Source: RGIG4097 sp964550635
GTDB taxonomy: Bacteria > Bacillota > Clostridia > Christensenellales > CAG-917
Direction of reading: 5' to 3'
Assembly: GCA_964550635.1 (NCBI GenBank)
Contig: CAZJZV010000016.1
Span: 1 to 33,769, forward strand
DNA length: 33,769 bases
Shown here: one piece after another, positions 23,525 through 30,618 of the stretch
How the letters are laid out: each line of letters begins with the position of its first letter
Numbering within the stretch: the stretch's first letter is position 1
Notes under the pieces: model-generated
Told to the model about the DNA's origin: nothing
Databases searched by the model: none
Seen by the model: the letters and a program-made list of their open reading frames with translations, nothing else
Program-made: the position numbers and the translations under genes

Positions 23525-24802
23525 ATGGAATACGAAATTCTTCTTCCGCTTGCAATGATACTTCTTCTCTCGAAGTTGTTGTCGATGGGTTGCAAAAAAA
23601 TCGGACTGCCCGCTGTTATAGGTATGTTGGTCGCAGGCATACTCATCGGGCTTATTAAACTTATACCCGACCAAAAAATTCTCACCCCCTTCACTATGGA
23701 AGGGCTTTCCTTCCTTGCGAAAATCGGCGTCATTTTGATAATGTTTTCCGCGGGTATCGAAACAGACCTCAAACAATTCAAATCCACGGGCATACCCTCT
23801 ATCGTCATCACTTCTCTCGGAGTAATCTTCCCCTTGGGATTCGGTTTCATCGTGGCGTGCCTTTTCAACGGCGGATTTTCAAATCTCGACACACACACCC
23901 TTCTTTGCAACTTGTTCTACGGCACCATACTTGCGGCGACTTCCGTCAGCATCACGGTTGCCGCTTTGAAAGAGCTTGGCAAACTCAACACGAAAGTCGG
24001 CACTTCGATCGTGTCTGCCGCCATTCTCGACGACATAATCGGCGTCATTCTCTTGTCCCTTTTCATCAGTCTTGAAAGCAGCGGCTCGGCGGGTGAAATC
24101 GGCAAGACGATAGGCATGATGATCGCATTCTTTGCGGCGGCTATCGCGGTCGGTTTCGTGCTCGACGCAGGGCTTAAATGGGTGTCCAAAAAATACCCCC
24201 ACACAAGAAGAATACCTATCTTCTGTTTCGCAATGTGCTTCTTCTACGCATGGGCGGCGGAACACTGGTTCGGAGTGGCGGACATCACCGGCGCATACGT
24301 CGCGGGACTCATCCTTTCCAACATCGGCGAGAAGCATTACGTGGACCAAAAAATCGAAACGAGCAACTATATGATTTTCGCGCCCGTTTTCTTCGCAAAT
24401 ATCGGAATCCAGACTTCATTTAGCGGAATTGACGGTAGAATGGTCGGTTTTGGTTTTGCGTTCATACTTGCGGGCATTCTCGGAAAGATCATCGGTTGCG
24501 GTCTCGGCGCACTCATTTGCAAGTATTCTTTGAAGGACTCTATGCGCGTCGGCGTGGGTATGATGGTGAGAGCGGAAGTCGTTCTCGTCTGCGCTCAAAA
24601 GGGCGTTTCGGCGGGTATGGTCAGTTCGGATATTATGCCCTTCATCATCATTCTTATCATACTCACTTCCTTGCTCACACCCATAATTTTGAAAGCGAGT
24701 TACCGCAAGGACGACACCCTTCCCCCCGCCCCGCTCAATCCCGTTTTAGACGGTGCAAGCGACGTGTCGAGCGTGAGCATAAACACCCCCGAAAACAACT
24801 AG
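23525..24802 (+). CDS. CPA2-family cation:proton antiporter
   Basis: A 425-residue integral membrane protein with about 12-13 helices and the Na_H_Exchanger pattern. Helix 1-2 has KKIGLPAVIGMLVAGILIG, followed by IGVILIMFSAGIETDL. The broken helix 4 is ATSVSIT (138-144). The ion-binding pair D169-D170 sits in AAILDDIIGV. A double Asp is typical of electrogenic NapA/NhaA-like exchangers (family knowledge). The C-terminal end after residue 395 is short and hydrophilic, without the KTN (RCK) domain seen in Kef K+ channels. It probably exchanges Na+ or K+ for H+ in pH or salt homeostasis. A MATE gene follows 27 bases later. The ribosome site is weak. Confidence 0.93.
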   Translation: MEYEILLPLAMILLLSKLLSMGCKKIGLPAVIGMLVAGILIGLIKLIPDQKILTPFTMEGLSFLAKIGVILIMFSAGIETDLKQFKSTGIPSIVITSLGVIFPLGFGFIVACLFNGGFSNLDTHTLLCNLFYGTILAATSVSITVAALKELGKLNTKVGTSIVSAAILDDIIGVILLSLFISLESSGSAGEIGKTIGMMIAFFAAAIAVGFVLDAGLKWVSKKYPHTRRIPIFCFAMCFFYAWAAEHWFGVADITGAYVAGLILSNIGEKHYVDQKIETSNYMIFAPVFFANIGIQTSFSGIDGRMVGFGFAFILAGILGKIIGCGLGALICKYSLKDSMRVGVGMMVRAEVVLVCAQKGVSAGMVSSDIMPFIIILIILTSLLTPIILKASYRKDDTLPPAPLNPVLDGASDVSSVSINTPENN

Positions 24803-24829
24803 AACTTTTTTTCATTCAGGATAAATTTT

Positions 24830-26284
24830 ATGGCAGAATCACAATCGTTAAAACTCGGAAAAGAACCAATCGGAAAACTTATTTTGCGCATGAGCGGTCC
24901 GGCAATTTTCTCCATGCTCGTTCAGGCGCTTTACAATATCGTTGATAGCGTTTTCGTCGGCATGTATGACGCGACCAACGGCGTGCTCGCGCTCTCTTAC
25001 GCAATGCCTATGCAACTTCTCGTCAACGCATTCGCAATCGGTTTCGGCGTAGGCACGGGCTCGGTCATCTCTCGAAAACTCGGCGAAGGCAAAAACGTCG
25101 ACGCAAGCTATGCCGCACAGACGGGACTTCTTCTTTCCATACTCAGCGGACTTGTGTTTTTGGTGATAGGCTACTTCGTTTCCGAAGGCTTCATCTCCGC
25201 CTACACGACGGGCGCCGCCGCCAAGCTCGAAGACGGTGCGGATTGGGCGAAAGTTCAAGAAATGGGCACCCTTTATCTCACCATTTGCACCTGTTGTTCC
25301 CTTGGTATGATGGTGGAAATCATGCTCAACCGCATATTGCAATCCATGGGCAATATGATCATCCCTATGATCACGCAAATTGCGGGCGCAGTCACGAATA
25401 TCATTCTCGATCCTATCTTCATTCTCGAATGCGATATGGGCGCGGTAGGCGCGGCGGTAGCGACGGTCATCGGACAATTCGTCGCAATGTCAGTTCCCCT
25501 TGTCGTCATCGCGAAGAGCCACTACGACGTCAAAATTTTCTTCTCCAAAGGCTTCAGAATCAAGAAAGATATTCTCGTCGAAATCATCAAAGTCGGACTG
25601 CCGTCTATCGTTCTCAGCGCAATCGGCTCGATCATGTATATGATTTCCAATATCATACTCAACGGTTTCAAAGACGCGGTCTGGGCGTTCGGCATCTACT
25701 TCAAAGTGCAATCCTTCGTGTTCATGCCCGTGTTCGGTCTGAACCAAGGTTGTATGCCGATAATGGGTTACAACTACGGCGCAAACAACCGCAAACGCTT
25801 CGACAAAACCTACTTCACGTCAATGCTTATCGCTCTCGGTTATATGACATTCGGACTGATAATCTTCCACGCAATGCCCCAATATATCCTTGCGATATTC
25901 TCCCCGGACTCCGCGAACAAGATTTTGGTCGGCTCCGAAGCGCTCCGCATCTGCTCGATAGCATTCATCACCGCGGCGGTATCCGTCATAATGATCGCTA
26001 TGTTCAACGCAGTCGGTCAAGGCGTGAAAGCGATGCTCATATCCCTTCTCCGCCAAATCGGCATACTCATCCCGCTAGGTTTCGTACTGTCGAGATACAC
26101 CGATCTCGGACTTCTCGGATTCTGGATAGCGTTCCCTATCGCAGAGTTTGTCACGACCGTGATATTCTTCCCCATCTCACTTGTAACGATAAAGAAACTG
26201 TTCAAGAAAAAGGACGAAGAACAAGCACTCCGCACCGAAGAAAACCTAGCACTCAATCCCCCCGAACCGGACTTCGCGGAATAG
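24830..26284 (+). CDS. MATE family efflux transporter (second copy)
   Basis: A 484-residue MATE protein. Helix 1-2 reads SGPAIFSMLVQALYNIVDSVFVGMYD, the family hallmark, and the second bundle begins near 245 with IIKVGLPSIVLSAIGSIMYM. It closely resembles the MepA/NorM-like multidrug pumps of Clostridia. It has a long charged tail of about 30 residues (FKKKDEEQALRTEEN...). It follows the antiporter by 27 bases in the same direction, so a shared transcript is likely, and the ion gradient made by the antiporter could power the pump (inference). The unit ends at the terminator 26341-26370. Confidence 0.95.
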   Translation: MAESQSLKLGKEPIGKLILRMSGPAIFSMLVQALYNIVDSVFVGMYDATNGVLALSYAMPMQLLVNAFAIGFGVGTGSVISRKLGEGKNVDASYAAQTGLLLSILSGLVFLVIGYFVSEGFISAYTTGAAAKLEDGADWAKVQEMGTLYLTICTCCSLGMMVEIMLNRILQSMGNMIIPMITQIAGAVTNIILDPIFILECDMGAVGAAVATVIGQFVAMSVPLVVIAKSHYDVKIFFSKGFRIKKDILVEIIKVGLPSIVLSAIGSIMYMISNIILNGFKDAVWAFGIYFKVQSFVFMPVFGLNQGCMPIMGYNYGANNRKRFDKTYFTSMLIALGYMTFGLIIFHAMPQYILAIFSPDSANKILVGSEALRICSIAFITAAVSVIMIAMFNAVGQGVKAMLISLLRQIGILIPLGFVLSRYTDLGLLGFWIAFPIAEFVTTVIFFPISLVTIKKLFKKKDEEQALRTEENLALNPPEPDFAE

Positions 26285-26300
26285 AAAAAACACTCCCCTG

Positions 26301-26326
26301 CCCGTCATTCCGAGCAAAGCGCGGGA
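26301..26326 (+). repeat. REP-like element, copy 1
   Basis: CCCGTCATTCCGAGC followed by AAAGCGCGGGA. The ends CCCG / CGGG are complementary. It lies just before the terminator at 26341, in the same layout as copies at 27776 and 28818. Confidence 0.6.
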
Positions 26327-26340
26327 CTGAAACCAAACAA

Positions 26341-26370
26341 AAAAAGCACTGCAACTCGCAGTGCTTTTTT
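26341..26370. terminator. Bidirectional terminator after the second MATE gene
   Basis: AAAAAGCACTGC, loop AACTC, GCAGTGCTTTTTT: a 12-bp stem with T-run. The same stem recurs at 28868-28897 with a different loop. Confidence 0.88.
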
Positions 26371-26472
26371 AATGATATACGCAACTCCGTTGCGTGTGAT
26401 ATATTGCTTTCGCAATATGATATACTTGCTTTGCAAGTATGATATATGCAGCCGACAGTCGCTTGTAGCGAC
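26371..26472 (+). repeat. Array of short hairpins with TGATAT linkers
   Basis: Perfect small hairpins follow one another: ACGCAAC-TCC-GTTGCGT (26379-26395), ATATTGC-TTTC-GCAATAT (26401-26418), ATACTTGC-TTT-GCAAGTAT (26422-26440) and GTCGCT-TGT-AGCGAC (26458-26472). The linker TGATAT recurs at 26373, 26397, 26418 and 26440. Stem sequences differ but pairing is kept. Confidence 0.65.
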
Positions 26473-26705
26473 ACCGCCCGCATATTGCGGCAATTTGATT
26501 ACGCACTATGTTTGCACAGGCATAGTTTTTCGCAGAAGGGGAAAAAAGAGCAAGGCTCGGCGCACAGAAAGCCATCGCAGAGGGCATTGCGAAAGTGCCT
26601 TGTGACGTGGCGGCAATCTCCGGGGACGGAAACCTTAAAAAAGTGCGACTTGGGGACGGAGCAAAAATACGCAGTTTTCCACATACAATTGCTTGTCATA
26701 AAAAC
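26473..26705. other. Intergenic stretch without an intact gene
   Basis: No credible gene. Two copies of GGGGACGGA (26622-26630 and 26652-26660) lie 30 bases apart; similar GGGGACGG ends accompany degraded IS200/REP-type transposase elements in other genomes (weak analogy). The rest shows nothing I can name. Confidence 0.4.
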
Positions 26706-26735
26706 TTGCTTTCCCGCATTTTCATAGGTTATATT
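26706..26735 (+). promoter_or_regulatory. Probable promoter for the accessory gene pair
   Basis: TTGCTT (26706-26711), 18 bp and TATATT (26730-26735), followed by a full AAGGAGG ribosome site at 26742-26748, six bases before the ATG at 26755. Confidence 0.45.
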
Positions 26736-26754
26736 CTTCACAAGGAGGTCTAAT

Positions 26755-27330
26755 ATGAACTTATCAGACGCAGGAAAACTTTTAAAAAAAATGTGTATGG
26801 AAGACTGGATAAAAATCATACACCCCGGCACCGATTCGGCAACAACAATAGAAATGAAAAAACTGTATGCAGAAAAAAACAATACTTCACATTGTTCTAT
26901 TTGCCTAAATTTAAACGGCTGCTATTTTATTCAAAATAAGTGCCCTGATATTCCACACCACCCAAACTGCCATTGTTATTTAGAAAGCGCAAATAAGTCC
27001 CTACTTAAAGCAGAATGTGACGATAGAAAACTTCGCGATTACATTTTATCGGAAAAATCAGATAAATTTATATTGTTTTCTTTGTGGGGATATAGTAAAA
27101 TTGATGTGGAATATCTCAAAAACGAATATGAACGGCAAGCACTGGAAGCATATTCAAACGGAAATTATTCCTTGGGATTATTAAATAACTACGGACAAAG
27201 AATCGAAATAGTTATGCACCTTCCGAAAAAGGAACCATACGGATATGCATTTTTTAAAACGGCTTGGATGGTTTACCCAGAAGGAATAATTAAAAACGTC
27301 ACGCCTTATGGCGGTAATATTAAAAAATAG
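26755..27330 (+). CDS. Cys/His-rich protein of unknown function, possible toxin-like or phage-derived
   Basis: A 191-residue protein. The N-terminal half has a probable metal-binding cluster: C47-x2-C50, C56, C63, then H68-H69-P-N-C72-H-C74. The HPNCxC ending resembles that of phage minor-head (SPP1 gp7/Mu F-like) domains. The C-terminal half (about 88-190) has a pattern like the DUF6883-type domain found at the end of polymorphic toxins: LRDYILSE.., Gly-Tyr, YGQRIEI, then TAWMVYPEGIIKNVTPYGG. Both comparisons are from memory and weak. It has a perfect AAGGAGG site, and a 127-residue partner starts nine bases later with its ribosome site overlapping this stop. The region is visibly AT-richer than the core genes. 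A toxin-immunity pair is possible but unproven. Confidence 0.75.
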   Translation: MNLSDAGKLLKKMCMEDWIKIIHPGTDSATTIEMKKLYAEKNNTSHCSICLNLNGCYFIQNKCPDIPHHPNCHCYLESANKSLLKAECDDRKLRDYILSEKSDKFILFSLWGYSKIDVEYLKNEYERQALEAYSNGNYSLGLLNNYGQRIEIVMHLPKKEPYGYAFFKTAWMVYPEGIIKNVTPYGGNIKK

Positions 27331-27339
27331 GAGGCACAT

Positions 27340-27723
27340 ATGCAAGAATACGATTGGGTTGCTCTAAACGTAGAGAACGAATATTATGCCGAGAAAGGCT
27401 TACATAAAGGCGCCAAAGGGTGCATCATGGATCCGCGAAAAATCGACGGTTGTTGGCTCGTTATCTTTGACGGAAAACTGTACCAAGACGAAGACGGTGA
27501 GTGGACTTGCGATGACGTCGAATTGGTGGTCAAAGAAGAAGATTTAATTCTTTTAGAAGCAAGCAATGCAGACTTATCAAGCGAATATTTATGTTTCACG
27601 CATAATCCGCAAATCATCGACAACGTTCCCGACGACCTATACGAAGTCCTTGAAAGACGGGGCGAACTCGACAAATGTTTCTGCCCTATTCCCAACCCCA
27701 AAGACAAAAAAACCGAAGAATAA
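27340..27723 (+). CDS. Small acidic protein, possible SH3-like/immunity partner
   Basis: A 127-residue acidic protein. The first 65 residues (VALNVENEYYAEKGLHKGAKGCIMD.., then WLVIFDGKLYQDEDGEW) have the spacing of a small SH3-like or KOW-like barrel: hydrophobic strand, G-x-x-G-x-I turn and a WxVxF strand. This design is found in several small immunity-like proteins. The C-terminal part is acidic with two Cys (CFCPIP). AGGAGG (27329-27334) overlaps the stop of the preceding gene, so the two are translated as a pair. I do not recognise a named family. The role as antidote of the upstream protein is inference from pairing and acidity. Confidence 0.7.
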   Translation: MQEYDWVALNVENEYYAEKGLHKGAKGCIMDPRKIDGCWLVIFDGKLYQDEDGEWTCDDVELVVKEEDLILLEASNADLSSEYLCFTHNPQIIDNVPDDLYEVLERRGELDKCFCPIPNPKDKKTEE

Positions 27724-27775
27724 CGAAAAACCTACGCCATTCCGAACACTCAACTAAAAAGAACTCCCACTGCAT

Positions 27776-27801
27776 GTCATTCCGAGCGAAGCGCGGGAAT
27801 C
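27776..27801 (+). repeat. REP-like element, copy 2
   Basis: GTCATTCCGAGCGAAGCGC then GGGAATC, again shortly upstream of an intrinsic terminator (27822). It has one base change from copy 1 over the shared core. Confidence 0.6.
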
Positions 27802-27821
27802 TCCTGGAAAGGCACCAAATC

Positions 27822-27849
27822 AAAAAACACTCCGCTCGGAGTGTTTTTT
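27822..27849. terminator. Bidirectional terminator between convergent genes
   Basis: AAAAAACACTCC, loop GCTC, GGAGTGTTTTTT: a perfect 12-bp stem. It separates the plus-strand acidic protein gene from the minus-strand lipoprotein gene. Confidence 0.88.
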
Positions 27850-27875
27850 AATCTTGCTATAAAACGCAACTAAAA

Positions 27876-28505
27876 TTATTTATTATCATAGTCTTTGAAA
27901 TATTCTCCGATTTCCAAATCTTTATATCCTTTGAAATGTTCTTCAGGATTCATAACAGTTTTGTTGAAATCATAGAAAGTCACCGTATAATCTCCAAAGA
28001 CAACAAACAACTTTCCATTTTCGACTCGCGCAGACACTAACTCGTCATCATCTAAATATTGATGCAAGAAATCACTTTCTTCCTTTAAGTCGTTTTTATA
28101 TTCTTCGTTTATCTCCAAGACATAATATTCATAAAACTCGTCATCTTTGTCAACGTATTTTTCATAAGTCATGTCATATCCTATATTCCCTTCATAAAAT
28201 ATACCTATAGATTGAATATAATTTTCGCCATCTGATTCCCCTATATGTTTTTGAATAAAGCCGTTGTCGCTGCAACGGAATTCCAAGTTTACGTCATCTC
28301 CCCAATGATAAGAGAATGAATAATTTCTCACGTCTTTAAGCGCTTCTTTGATTTCTTCCAAAGTCATATCGTCATTGAGTTCGACTTTCGGCAGATTATT
28401 GACGGTATCGTTATTTCCGTCTTTTTTGTCCCCGCACGCAACGAAAACGAGTGCGAATGAACAAATTGCTAACACAATTGCTACAATTTTGATAACTTTT
28501 TTCAT
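27876..28505 (-). CDS. Putative lipoprotein of unknown function
   Basis: A 209-residue protein with a lipoprotein signal: MKK, a hydrophobic stretch, then the lipobox-like FVAC with lipidated Cys24, followed by GDKKDGNND. The mature part is acidic and Tyr-rich, with motifs MTLEEIKEALKDVRNYSFSYHWGDD and a C-terminal YTVTFYDFNKT strand pattern. This is reminiscent of small outer-surface lipoproteins that bind or chaperone an envelope partner, but no family is recognised. AAAGGAG lies 7 bases upstream and a consensus promoter at 28571-28543 drives it. It is divergent from the XRE regulator, which may control it (inference). Confidence 0.88.
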   Translation of the reverse strand: MKKVIKIVAIVLAICSFALVFVACGDKKDGNNDTVNNLPKVELNDDMTLEEIKEALKDVRNYSFSYHWGDDVNLEFRCSDNGFIQKHIGESDGENYIQSIGIFYEGNIGYDMTYEKYVDKDDEFYEYYVLEINEEYKNDLKEESDFLHQYLDDDELVSARVENGKLFVVFGDYTVTFYDFNKTVMNPEEHFKGYKDLEIGEYFKDYDNK

Positions 28506-28542
28506 GTTGTTTCTCCTTTGGGGTTCCCCCTTGTTTTATTTA

Positions 28543-28571
28543 ATAATAGGTGAGATTTCTTCACTTGTCAA
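28543..28571 (-). promoter_or_regulatory. Promoter of the lipoprotein gene
   Basis: On the minus strand TTGACA (28571-28566), 17 bp, TATTAT (28548-28543). It lies about 20 bp from the divergent -10 of the XRE gene, so one bound protein could influence both. Confidence 0.75.
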
Positions 28572-28591
28572 GAAAAAAATCGCACAGACTA

Positions 28592-28597
28592 TATAAT
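28592..28597 (+). promoter_or_regulatory. -10 box of the XRE gene, leaderless arrangement
   Basis: TATAAT ends six bases before the ATG at 28604. The expected start site, about 7 bases after the -10, falls on the A of the ATG, so the mRNA would have no 5' leader. No -35 at normal spacing is clear; TTGTCA at 28565-28570 is 21 bp away. Confidence 0.45.
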
Positions 28598-28603
28598 AAA
28601 ACC

Positions 28604-28810
28604 ATGGTTATCGGACAAAGAATAAAAGAATTACGATTAGAAAAACACGTCAGTCAAGCGACCGTTGCGAAAGCGGTCGGCGTTGACAAGCGCGCCGTTA
28701 TCTATTGGGAGCAAGAAATAAACGAGCCGAAAGCGAGTTATATCGTCAGTCTGGCAAAATATTTTGAAGTTTCCACCGACTACCTTTTGGGGCTCACCGA
28801 TATTGAATAA
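28604..28810 (+). CDS. XRE-family transcriptional regulator (HTH only)
   Basis: A 68-residue protein consisting of a single Cro/C1-type helix-turn-helix: IGQRIKELRLEKHVSQATVAKAVGVDKRAVIYWEQEINEPKASYIVSLAKYF, with the usual ending STDYLLGLTD. It starts at the ATG 28604 (MVIGQRIKEL), the normal N-terminus for the family. No Shine-Dalgarno sequence is present and the -10 box is adjacent, suggesting a leaderless message. It is divergent from the lipoprotein gene, with overlapping control regions, and is followed by repeat copy 3 and a terminator. Confidence 0.92.
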   Translation: MVIGQRIKELRLEKHVSQATVAKAVGVDKRAVIYWEQEINEPKASYIVSLAKYFEVSTDYLLGLTDIE

Positions 28811-28817
28811 TTCCCCG

Positions 28818-28846
28818 CCCGTCATTCAGAGCAAAGCGTGGGAATC
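28818..28846 (+). repeat. REP-like element, copy 3
   Basis: CCCGTCATTCAGAGCAAAGC followed by GTGGGAATCC, upstream of the terminator at 28868. It shares the orientation and layout of copies 1 and 2. Confidence 0.6.
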
Positions 28847-28867
28847 CAATGAAAAGAAAACCGTATC

Positions 28868-28897
28868 AAAAAAGCACTGCGAATTGCAGTGCTTTTT
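28868..28897. terminator. Bidirectional terminator between the XRE gene and gpmI
   Basis: AAAAAGCACTGC, loop GAATT, GCAGTGCTTTTT. Its stem is identical to the one at 26341-26370, and it serves the convergent XRE (+) and gpmI (-) genes. Confidence 0.88.
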
Positions 28898-28908
28898 CTG
28901 ATTTATCA

Positions 28909-30474
28909 TTACTTGATGATTGCTTTATCCCAATGTTCGTCGGGTTCAAAGCCCATCAGTTTTGCGACGGTTGCCGCTACGCCCGAAAGCCCGAATTCTC
29001 CGTCCGCGATTTCGACGTCCGCATTGTAGACGATGAACGGAACGGGGTTCAAGGAGTGCGCGGTACGCACTGCGATTTTGCCTTTCTTGTTCTTTTCGAG
29101 CATTTCGTCCGCGTTGCCGTGGTCGGCGGTGACGACGAGAATTGCGTTTGTCTTGTCGATGACGGGAAGGAGTCTTGCAAGCCCGAGATCCACTGCTTCG
29201 ACGCCGACGATCGTTGCGTCAAGACTACCGGTATGACCGACCATATCGCCGTTGGGGTAATTGCAACGGATGAAGCCGTATTTACCGCTTTCGATAGCGT
29301 CGATGACCTTATCTGTGACTTCGGCGGATTTCATCCAAGGACGCTCGTCGAAAGACACCTTATCGCTGGGGATTTCTTCCCAAGTTTCGAGAGTATCGCT
29401 GAATTTTTCACTGCGGTTACCGTTCCAGAAATACGTGACGTGACCGTACTTTTGCGTTTCGGACACGGCGTAGGACGGGATATTGTGATTGACGCAAAAT
29501 TCCGAAAGCGTATATTTGATTTTGGGGGGTTCGACAAGGAATTTTTCGGGGAGTTTGAGGTCGCCGTCGTATTGGAGCATACCTGCGTATTCCACCTTGG
29601 GCATATTCTTTCTGTCGAATTTATCGAAATCTGCGTTGTCGAAAGCCATAGAGAGTTCGATAGCGCGGTCCCCTCTGAAGTTGAACAAAATCACGCTATC
29701 GCCGTCATGCATTGCGCCGACGGGTTGATCTTTTTCTTTGACGACGAATGCGGGGAGATCCTGATCGATGACGCCGGGGTTTTCTGCGCGGAAAGTTTCG
29801 ATAGCGGCAGTTGCGCTTTCAAAACATCTGCCCTCACCGTAGACGTGCGTATAGAAACCGTCGCGGACCATATCCCAATTTGCGAAATATCTGTCCATGG
29901 TGATTTTCATTCTACCGCCACCCGACGCGATACGCGCGTCGAAATCACCGTCGTTGAGTTCCGCCATAGCGGTTTCGAGTTGTTCGACGTAGACGAGAGC
30001 GGAAGTCGCGGGGACGTCCCTACCGTCGAGAAGAGCGTGCACTCTGACCGTCTTGATACCCGCCGTTTTTGCGCCCTTGATGAGAGCGATAAGGTGTGCG
30101 ATATTGCTATGTACGTTTCCGTCCGAAAGCAGACCGATGAAGTGCATAGCACCGCCCGATTTCAAGCAGTTATCCTTGAGGGTTACCCAAGCGGACGAGT
30201 TGAAAATATCTCCGCTTTCGATAGCCTCTTCGACGAGTTTTGCGCCCTGCGAGTAGACCTGACCGCAACCGAGAGCGTTGTGACCGACTTCGCTATTGCC
30301 CATATCATCGTCCGAAGGAAGGCCAACGGCGGTGCCGTGCGCCTTGATATAGGTATGAGGACAGGTGGACAAAAGTTTGTCGAGCGTAGGGGTGTTTGCA
30401 AGAGTAACGGCATCGCCAAGACCGGTCTTGGACTGACCGATACCGTCCATAACAACAAGAACGATTTCTCTCAT
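28909..30474 (-). CDS. gpmI: 2,3-bisphosphoglycerate-independent phosphoglycerate mutase
   Basis: A 521-residue cytoplasmic enzyme interconverting 3- and 2-phosphoglycerate in glycolysis, using Mn2+ and a phosphoserine intermediate. It starts MREIVLVVMDGIG (metal ligand D10). The phosphorylated serine is S61 in DDDMGNSEVGHNALG. LLSDGNVHSN, LDGRDVP and FNFRGDRA mark the transferase insert, and VVTADHGNADEM near residue 460 completes the metal sites. Length is normal for the family. It is third in pgk-tpiA-gpmI, separated from tpiA by 144 bases containing a 12-bp hairpin, and is ended by the terminator at 28868-28897. AAGG lies close before the ATG. Confidence 0.97.
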   Translation of the reverse strand: MREIVLVVMDGIGQSKTGLGDAVTLANTPTLDKLLSTCPHTYIKAHGTAVGLPSDDDMGNSEVGHNALGCGQVYSQGAKLVEEAIESGDIFNSSAWVTLKDNCLKSGGAMHFIGLLSDGNVHSNIAHLIALIKGAKTAGIKTVRVHALLDGRDVPATSALVYVEQLETAMAELNDGDFDARIASGGGRMKITMDRYFANWDMVRDGFYTHVYGEGRCFESATAAIETFRAENPGVIDQDLPAFVVKEKDQPVGAMHDGDSVILFNFRGDRAIELSMAFDNADFDKFDRKNMPKVEYAGMLQYDGDLKLPEKFLVEPPKIKYTLSEFCVNHNIPSYAVSETQKYGHVTYFWNGNRSEKFSDTLETWEEIPSDKVSFDERPWMKSAEVTDKVIDAIESGKYGFIRCNYPNGDMVGHTGSLDATIVGVEAVDLGLARLLPVIDKTNAILVVTADHGNADEMLEKNKKGKIAVRTAHSLNPVPFIVYNADVEIADGEFGLSGVAATVAKLMGFEPDEHWDKAIIK

Positions 30475-30503
30475 ATTATACCTTAAATTATAATGCGACT
30501 ACA

Positions 30504-30541
30504 AACGTGCCGTTCGTTTGCAAATTGCAGAACGGCACGTT
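30504..30541 (-). other. Long hairpin between tpiA and gpmI
   Basis: AACGTGCCGTTC / GAACGGCACGTT is a perfect 12-bp stem with a 14-nt loop. It lacks a T-run of normal length on the transcribed strand, so it may be a leaky terminator or an mRNA processing/stability element inside the glycolytic operon. Confidence 0.6.
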
Positions 30542-30618
30542 TATCATCGTGTTTTTGATTGTTAAAATATTGTTTTTGCGAATACGGTTATCTTTATCAG
30601 ATTTCCGATTGCGCGGTT

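Noticed and set aside
28550..28603. Longer start for the XRE regulator
   Set aside because: The extra 18 residues (LSRKKSHRLYNK...) are outside the family N-terminus and would span the -10 box.
28849..30486. A 545-codon plus-strand open frame
   Set aside because: It is antisense to gpmI, whose catalytic motifs are all present on the minus strand; the long frame is a codon-bias shadow.
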